Assembly: GCA_003731675.1 (NCBI GenBank)
Contig: RCNQ01000132.1
Span: 1-10,281, forward strand
Source of the DNA: Bacteroidetes/Chlorobi group bacterium ChocPot_Mid
Lineage (GTDB): Bacteria > Bacteroidota > Ignavibacteria > Kapaibacteriales > UBA2268
Length of the DNA: 10,281 nt
Reading direction: 5' to 3'
Position numbers and translations under genes: made by a program
Notes under the pieces: generated by a model
What the model was told of the DNA's origin: nothing
Seen by the model: only the letters and a program-made list of their open reading frames with translations
Databases searched by the model: none
Shown here: piece after piece, positions 6,068 through 10,281 of the stretch
Layout of the letters: each line of letters opens with the position of its first letter
How positions within the stretch are numbered: position 1 is the first letter of the stretch

Positions 6068-7219
6068 GTGGGTGAAAAAAGAAAAATAGAACTTGACTAC
6101 AGCCAACTTGACTCGGAAAGAATGAGATTAAATGTCGGTCCTCAACACCCGTCAACTCACGGAGTACTTCGTCTTGAAGTAGAACTTGACGGCGAAATCG
6201 TAACTGACGTTATTCCTCATGTCGGCTATCTTCACAGATGCTTCGAAAAACACTGCGAAAAAATGGAATATCCTATGGTCACTCCATATATTGATAGATT
6301 AGATTACATATCTTCAATGAACAACGAATGGCCATTCATCATGGGTGTTGAACAAATGATGGGTATCAAAGTTCCTGAAAAAGTCGAATACCTTAGAGTA
6401 ATTGTCTCTGAACTTAACAGAATAGCAAATCACCAGATTGCAATCGCTACATTCGGTCTTGATGCTGGAGCTTTTACTCCACTTCTATGGCTATTCCGTG
6501 ACCGTGAAATGATACTTGCTATTCTCGAAAAGCTCTCCGGTGGCAGACTTCTTTATAACTACTTCAGAGTAGGTGGGATGGCAGCAGATATTTACCCGAC
6601 TTTCAAAGAAGATGTATTAGCAGCAATTAGTCAAGTAAGGAAAACAAATCCTGAAATTCTTAATCTGTTATTGCTCAATAAAATCTTCATTGACCGTACT
6701 GCAAGTGTTGGAATTCTACCAGCAGATGTTGCCATCAACTACGGATGTACTGGTCCGATGTTACGCGGCTCAGGAGTGCCTTATGACTTAAGAAGAACAG
6801 AGCCATACTCAATTTACGACAGATTCGACTTCGAAGTTCAAATAGGAAAAGGAGAAGTAGGCACTGTGGGTGACTGTTGGGACAGAAACATTGTTCGCTA
6901 TCGTGAAATCGAACAAAGTTGTAATATAATCGAACAGGCAATAAATCAAATGCCAATGGAAGGTGACGTCAAAGAAGCTTTTCCAAAGAAAGTCCGACCT
7001 CCAAAAGGCGAAATTTATTGTAAGGCAGAAAATCCCAAAGGAGAACTGGGATTCTACATTGTCAGCGACGGCAAAAACAACCCCGAAAGAGTAAAATGCA
7101 GGTCAACAAGCTTTGTTAACCTCTCAGTACTCCCGGAAATATCAAAAGGATATATGTTTGCTGACCTCATAATGATTCTCGGTAGTATCGACATTGTATT
7201 AGGAGAAGTTGACAGATAA
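6068..7219 (+). CDS. nuoD: NADH-quinone oxidoreductase subunit D
   Basis: NuoD (49-kDa subunit) forms the quinone-binding cavity with NuoB. The 383-residue protein includes LNVGPQHPSTHGVLRL (21-36), with the histidine pair that lines the quinone site, then VGYLHRCFEKHCE, the middle block GCTGPMLRGSG followed by DLRRTEPYS, and the C-terminal SDGKNNPERVKCRSTSF and ILGSIDIVLGEVDR, which ends the protein as in other NuoD. The start is read as GTG at 6068: an upstream in-frame stop (6041-6043) allows no ATG before it, and the next ATG (6122) would begin directly at MRLNVG. The gene after it is nuoH, so nuoE, nuoF and nuoG are absent at their usual place. Confidence 0.96.
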   Translation: MGEKRKIELDYSQLDSERMRLNVGPQHPSTHGVLRLEVELDGEIVTDVIPHVGYLHRCFEKHCEKMEYPMVTPYIDRLDYISSMNNEWPFIMGVEQMMGIKVPEKVEYLRVIVSELNRIANHQIAIATFGLDAGAFTPLLWLFRDREMILAILEKLSGGRLLYNYFRVGGMAADIYPTFKEDVLAAISQVRKTNPEILNLLLLNKIFIDRTASVGILPADVAINYGCTGPMLRGSGVPYDLRRTEPYSIYDRFDFEVQIGKGEVGTVGDCWDRNIVRYREIEQSCNIIEQAINQMPMEGDVKEAFPKKVRPPKGEIYCKAENPKGELGFYIVSDGKNNPERVKCRSTSFVNLSVLPEISKGYMFADLIMILGSIDIVLGEVDR

Positions 7220-7267
7220 AAAGTTTTAAAATTCTATGATTAAAAATTTTAAAGAAAAATAAAGAAA

Positions 7268-8317
7268 ATGGAACAAAATTTCGTAAATATGCTGATAGAA
7301 AATCCATGGATTGCGGCTTTGATTATAGTCGTCATTCCGCTGGTTTTTGTTGTTATTTATGCCTTAATCGCAATTCTTGGCGAATTAAAAATTGCTTCAT
7401 TTGTCCAGGAAAGACTTGGACCTATGAGAACAGGTTGGAAAGGAACTATGCAGCCCGTTGCTGAAGTTGTCAAACTTCTCCAAAAAGAAGACATCACACC
7501 CGACGCCGCTGACAAACCATTGTTCAATCTTGCACCATTCCTGATGTTCGCCGCTGCATTTGCAGGATTTGCTGTTATACCTTTTAGTCCATACTTTCTG
7601 CCGGCAGGTATAGAATTAGGTCTATTCTATGTATTTGCAATCGGCTCTCTTGGAGTCATAGGACTTGTAATGGGTGGCTGGGCTTCAAATAACAAATACT
7701 CATTGCTCGGTGCTATGCGTTCTGTTGCCCAAATCGTCAGCTACGAAATACCAGCTGCAATCGCTATACTATCAATAGCAACACTCTCAGGTTCATTAAA
7801 TCTGAATGTAATCTCAGATAACCAAAGCGGTTGGTTCTGGAACTGGTATATTTTCGGTGGTCCAGGTCCCTGGTGGAAAATTCTTGTTATTCCCTTCACC
7901 CTGGGCTTAGGACTAATTTATTTAATCTCAACACTTGCTGAAACCAACAGAACACCATTCGATATCCCCGAAGGTGAATCAGAAATTGTCGCCGGTTACC
8001 ATACCGAATACAGCGGTATGAAATTCGCTATGTTCTTCTTTGCCGAATATGCAAATATGTTTATCGTTGCCGCAATACTGATGCTTCTATTCTTCGGTGG
8101 ATGGAACTCCCCATTCGGTGACTTCCTTAATCAATGGTGGATGCAACCAGTCTGGTTTATCTTAAAAGCATTCTTCTGGGTATTTCTTACTATTTGGCTA
8201 CGTTGGACACTCCCAAGACTTAGAGTTGACCAACTAATGTATATGAGCTGGAAAGTACTCCTTCCATGGGGATTTGTCTGTTTCTTTGCTGTCAGTTTAT
8301 TTGTAATGTTAAAATGA
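7268..8317 (+). CDS. nuoH: NADH-quinone oxidoreductase subunit H
   Basis: NuoH (ND1 homologue) is the membrane subunit that closes the quinone tunnel and links quinone chemistry to proton pumping. The 349-residue protein has about eight hydrophobic helices and the diagnostic loops: FVQERLGPMRTGWKG (45-59), MQPVAEVVKLLQKED (61-75), LAETNRTPFDIPEGESEIV (223-241) with the acidic loop residues, GYHTEYSGM (243-251), and WLRWTLPRLRVDQLM (310-324). The length is slightly above E. coli NuoH (325 residues); part of the surplus is a tryptophan- and glycine-rich loop at about 186-203. The ATG follows an A/G-rich stretch with only a weak ribosome site. It is followed after 32 bases by nuoI. Confidence 0.97.
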   Translation: MEQNFVNMLIENPWIAALIIVVIPLVFVVIYALIAILGELKIASFVQERLGPMRTGWKGTMQPVAEVVKLLQKEDITPDAADKPLFNLAPFLMFAAAFAGFAVIPFSPYFLPAGIELGLFYVFAIGSLGVIGLVMGGWASNNKYSLLGAMRSVAQIVSYEIPAAIAILSIATLSGSLNLNVISDNQSGWFWNWYIFGGPGPWWKILVIPFTLGLGLIYLISTLAETNRTPFDIPEGESEIVAGYHTEYSGMKFAMFFFAEYANMFIVAAILMLLFFGGWNSPFGDFLNQWWMQPVWFILKAFFWVFLTIWLRWTLPRLRVDQLMYMSWKVLLPWGFVCFFAVSLFVMLK

Positions 8318-8349
8318 TGTATGTGAAACAAAAATAAAAATAGATAGAT

Positions 8350-8934
8350 ATGCTTAATTACTTTAAAAATATGTGGCTCGGAGTTTATACAGTATTGGTA
8401 GGTCTGCGACTTACACTAATACACCTGTTCTCCCGAAATGTAACTGTTCAATATCCGGACGAAAGATATCCGATTCCACCAAACGCAAGAAATCGGCTTT
8501 ATCTTGACCCTGAACTCTGCGATGCATGTTTGCGGTGTGCAAAAGCCTGTCCTGTAAATTGCATCTCAATCGAAAGTCTCAGAGCTGTACCCGGTTTGAC
8601 TCCTCCTCTTAAAAATGGAGATAAAAGAAACCTTTGGGTTACTCATTACGAAATCGATTTTGCCAAATGTTGCTTCTGTGGACTATGCACTGAGCCATGT
8701 CCTACAAATGCAATTAATACAACTACTGAGTTCGAATACTCCACAACAAAAAGGGAAGACCTCATTTATACATTCGTGAAAATGAGCGACGAAGAAAAGA
8801 AAGAAAAAGAAGAACAATTAGCAATATATCAGGCAGAACAGAAAAAGAAAAAAGCCGCTGAAGCCGAAGCTAAAGCTAAAGCAGAAGCCGAAGCAAAAAC
8901 AAAAGCAGTTAATGAAACAAAAAATGATAATTAA
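8350..8934 (+). CDS. nuoI: NADH-quinone oxidoreductase subunit I with a long K/A/E-rich tail
   Basis: NuoI (TYKY homologue) carries the two [4Fe-4S] clusters N6a and N6b, which pass electrons to N2. The 194-residue protein has both ferredoxin motifs: C57, C60, C63 and C67 in LCDACLRCAKACP, and C107, C110, C113 and C117 in KCCFCGLCTEPCP. An amphipathic N-terminal helix (about 1-28) anchors it to the membrane arm. The ferredoxin domain ends near residue 143. Beyond it, about 145-194 form a low-complexity stretch of lysine, glutamate and alanine (for example KKKKAAEAEAKAKAEAEAK) likely to be a charged extended helix. Such an extension is not part of the core subunit, and the underlying DNA is a degenerate repeat. 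The tail ends in frame with no sign of a frameshift. Confidence 0.96.
   Translation: MLNYFKNMWLGVYTVLVGLRLTLIHLFSRNVTVQYPDERYPIPPNARNRLYLDPELCDACLRCAKACPVNCISIESLRAVPGLTPPLKNGDKRNLWVTHYEIDFAKCCFCGLCTEPCPTNAINTTTEFEYSTTKREDLIYTFVKMSDEEKKEKEEQLAIYQAEQKKKKAAEAEAKAKAEAEAKTKAVNETKNDN
8851..8908 (+). repeat. Degenerate GAAGCN/AAAGCN coding repeat in the nuoI tail
   Basis: The DNA is built from approximate 6-base units of the forms gctgaa, gccgaa, gctaaa and gcaaaa, alternating alanine with lysine or glutamate codons. The third positions vary, so this is either an old expansion or selection on the protein pattern, not a fresh slippage tract. Confidence 0.55.
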
Positions 8935-8990
8935 TAGTTAATGTTTGTTCTTATAAAATTGAATATTAAAATTAATGTGATAAAAAAAAT

Positions 8991-9494
8991 ATGGATTACT
9001 TAATACCAATAATTTTTTACGGATTTGCAGCAATGATTCTCATATCAGCTGCAGTAGTAGTCTTCTCGAAAAAAATAATATATGCAGCATTTGCACTGCT
9101 ATTTACTTTTTTCGGAGTTGCAGGATTTTATGTATTACTCAATGCGGACTTCCTTGCTATTACTCAAATAATGATTTACATTGGTGGCATACTTGTACTC
9201 ATCATCTTTGGAGTAATGCTAACTACAAAAATCACTGGAGTTGACATCAAAGAAGGTGTAACAAGCAAAATCCAAAAAGGTTTTGCACTCTTAGCCATTA
9301 CTATCATCGGTATAACTCTACTGATTTTATATAGCAATGTAAAATGGGTAACAAAAGAATTTCCCGAAATTAAAAGCACAATTATACCAATAGGTAATGT
9401 GCTTTTAACAGATTACATACTGGCTTTCGAAGTAGCATCCGTACTTTTGCTAATAGCAATTGTCGGAGCCGCTCTCATTGCTCGTAGAAAGTAA
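8991..9494 (+). CDS. nuoJ: NADH-quinone oxidoreductase subunit J
   Basis: NuoJ (ND6 homologue) is a membrane-arm subunit with five helices next to NuoA and NuoK; its third helix holds the pi-bulge that changes shape during turnover. The 167 residues show helices at about 5-25, 30-50, 55-78, 98-115 and 142-163. The conserved third-helix block is ADFLAITQIMIYIGGILVL (52-70) followed by IIFGVML. FEVASVLLLIAIVGA (146-160) is the usual last helix, with glutamate E147 at its start. The start ATG is preceded by an A run without a Shine-Dalgarno. A hairpin follows the stop codon within the operon. Confidence 0.95.
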   Translation: MDYLIPIIFYGFAAMILISAAVVVFSKKIIYAAFALLFTFFGVAGFYVLLNADFLAITQIMIYIGGILVLIIFGVMLTTKITGVDIKEGVTSKIQKGFALLAITIIGITLLILYSNVKWVTKEFPEIKSTIIPIGNVLLTDYILAFEVASVLLLIAIVGAALIARRK

Positions 9495-9496
9495 AA

Positions 9497-9525
9497 ACTT
9501 TAACAAGCCATCAGCTTGTCAAAGT
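9497..9525 (+). other. Intra-operon hairpin between nuoJ and nuoK
   Basis: Two bases after the nuoJ stop, ACTTTAACAAGC and GCTTGTCAAAGT form a 12-base-pair stem with one A-C mismatch, closed by the 5-base loop CATCA. The base of the stem is followed by ATAATTT, not a run of T, so it is a poor intrinsic terminator. Since nuoK and nuoL follow on the same strand, partial attenuation, RNA processing or 3'-end protection is more likely than full termination. It is the clearest RNA structure in the operon. Confidence 0.5.
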
Positions 9526-9567
9526 ATAATTTCGAAAATTTAAATTTGATAATTGAAGAGATAAAAT

Positions 9568-9873
9568 ATGATTGGATTAAATGAATATCTTGTAGTCAGC
9601 GCCTTACTATTTTGCTTAGGGCTATATGCAATTATAACCCGAAAAAATGCAATTCTTGTACTAATGGGATTAGAACTCGTTCTAAACTCAGCAAATATAA
9701 ACTTCATTGCATTTTCAAAATTTGGTGGATTAAACATACACGGTCAAGTTGCGGCTATCTTCGTGATAATTCTCGCCGCCGCTGAAGCCGCTGTTGCTCT
9801 TGCTATTATTTTAAACATTTATCAAAACTTCAAACATGTAAATGTTGATGAAATTGATAAGATGAGAGATTAA
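9568..9873 (+). CDS. nuoK: NADH-quinone oxidoreductase subunit K
   Basis: NuoK (ND4L homologue) is a three-helix membrane subunit in the proton-translocation path between NuoJ and the antiporter-like subunits. The 101-residue length is exactly typical. The two essential buried glutamates are present: E36 in VLMGLELVLNSANINF and E73 in ILAAAEAAVALAI. The helices are at about 6-23, 28-49 and 61-86, followed by a short polar tail (HVNVDEIDKMRD). The ATG is preceded by GAAGAGA, a weak ribosome site. It lies between the J-K hairpin and nuoL, with an 81-base gap to the latter. Confidence 0.97.
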   Translation: MIGLNEYLVVSALLFCLGLYAIITRKNAILVLMGLELVLNSANINFIAFSKFGGLNIHGQVAAIFVIILAAAEAAVALAIILNIYQNFKHVNVDEIDKMRD

Positions 9874-9954
9874 TTTATAATTGAAAATAATTTAGGTAAA
9901 AGTTACTGTTAAAACAAAGAAATTAAATTTAAAAAAATATGAATAAATAATATT

Positions 9955-10281
9955 ATGGCATTTGAAACATTACTTACATTGTCCTGGATAATTTTGTTGC
10001 TGCCTCTCTTGAGCTTTGTGATTCTTGTATTCTTTGGAAAAAGAATCGGCAAGCCAAGTGCTTACATTGGCACAACAATCTTAGGTATTGACTTAGTACT
10101 TGCCGCTATCGTATGTTACTCAAAACTGGTCACCTATGCCGATGTTAAGATAATCCAGATGAAATTCACCTGGTTCAATCTCGGCAACATCAACATCAAC
10201 GTAGGTATCGGAATTGACAATTTAGCCGCATTAATGCTAATGGTCGTTACTGTCATCAGCTTTTTAGTACACATGTTCTCA
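9955..10281 (+). CDS. nuoL: NADH-quinone oxidoreductase subunit L, N-terminal part (cut by window end)
   Basis: NuoL (ND5 homologue) is the distal antiporter-like proton-pumping subunit. The frame from ATG at 9955 is open for 109 codons to the window end. It begins MAFETLLTLSWIILLLPLL, has a second hydrophobic stretch at about 36-54, and a polar insert ending in INVGIGIDNLAALMLMVV. This matches the NuoL segment at the start of helix three, where family members have a V-D-x-L block followed by TxxxFLxHxFS (here TVISFLVHMFS). The antiporter core and the long lateral helix lie beyond the window. An in-frame stop at 9940-9942 rules out an earlier start. The tiny frame MNK ends just upstream (9939-9950). 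Downstream nuoM and nuoN are expected but not visible. Confidence 0.93.
   Translation, partial: MAFETLLTLSWIILLLPLLSFVILVFFGKRIGKPSAYIGTTILGIDLVLAAIVCYSKLVTYADVKIIQMKFTWFNLGNININVGIGIDNLAALMLMVVTVISFLVHMFS

Noticed and set aside
7225..7253. Inverted repeat TTTAAAATT / AATTTTAAA between nuoD and nuoH
   Set aside because: All A/T pairs with an 11-base loop; expected by composition and too weak to form a stable RNA hairpin.

Overview
The window is an AT-rich (by eye roughly one-third G+C) piece of a Gram-negative bacterial chromosome that ends inside a respiratory complex I operon. Lipopolysaccharide genes, a thioredoxin / DUF6132 / DUF1858 cluster and a nuo operon running nuoA-B-C-D-H-I-J-K-L with no nuoE, nuoF or nuoG between D and H suggest the Bacteroidota / Chlorobiota / Ignavibacteriota-Kapabacteria assemblage. 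This placement rests on gene style and order only. Translation signals are mixed: two genes have clear Shine-Dalgarno sites, while most nuo genes start behind A/T-rich leaders.

Region 1 (1-2612) concerns the cell envelope. The window opens in the last 41 codons of a family 2 glycosyltransferase of the WaaE/KdtX/LgtF type. It overlaps by ATGA a family 4 glycosyltransferase. A long LptF/LptG-type permease for LPS export converges on these two, with 5 bases between the stop codons.

Region 2 (2613-3277) holds a 130-base spacer with a near-perfect palindrome, then an unrecognised 175-residue protein with four predicted membrane segments. Region 3 (3278-4063, minus strand) is a tight cluster transcribed as thioredoxin, DUF6132 membrane protein, DUF1858 protein. 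Each product carries a close cysteine pair (CGPC, CSSGTC, CFVC). The cluster reads divergently from nuoA across a 423-base, extremely A/T-rich spacer with no gene, which must hold promoters in both directions.

Region 4 (4487-10281, plus strand) encodes complex I subunits: the quinone-side peripheral arm (NuoB, C, D, I) and the membrane arm (NuoA, H, J, K and the start of NuoL). They form a proton-pumping, quinone-reducing core whose electron-input module (NuoEFG) is not in this stretch, so it is either encoded elsewhere or replaced by another donor. NuoI has an unusual Lys/Ala/Glu-rich tail of about 50 residues, and a 12-bp imperfect hairpin lies between nuoJ and nuoK.

Most of the window is recognisable housekeeping content. 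The points most worth a second look are the three-gene thiol cluster, the NuoI tail in an EFG-less operon, the orphan membrane protein, and the near-leaderless promoter-like boxes. I see no tRNA, rRNA, CRISPR array, transposase or prophage gene.
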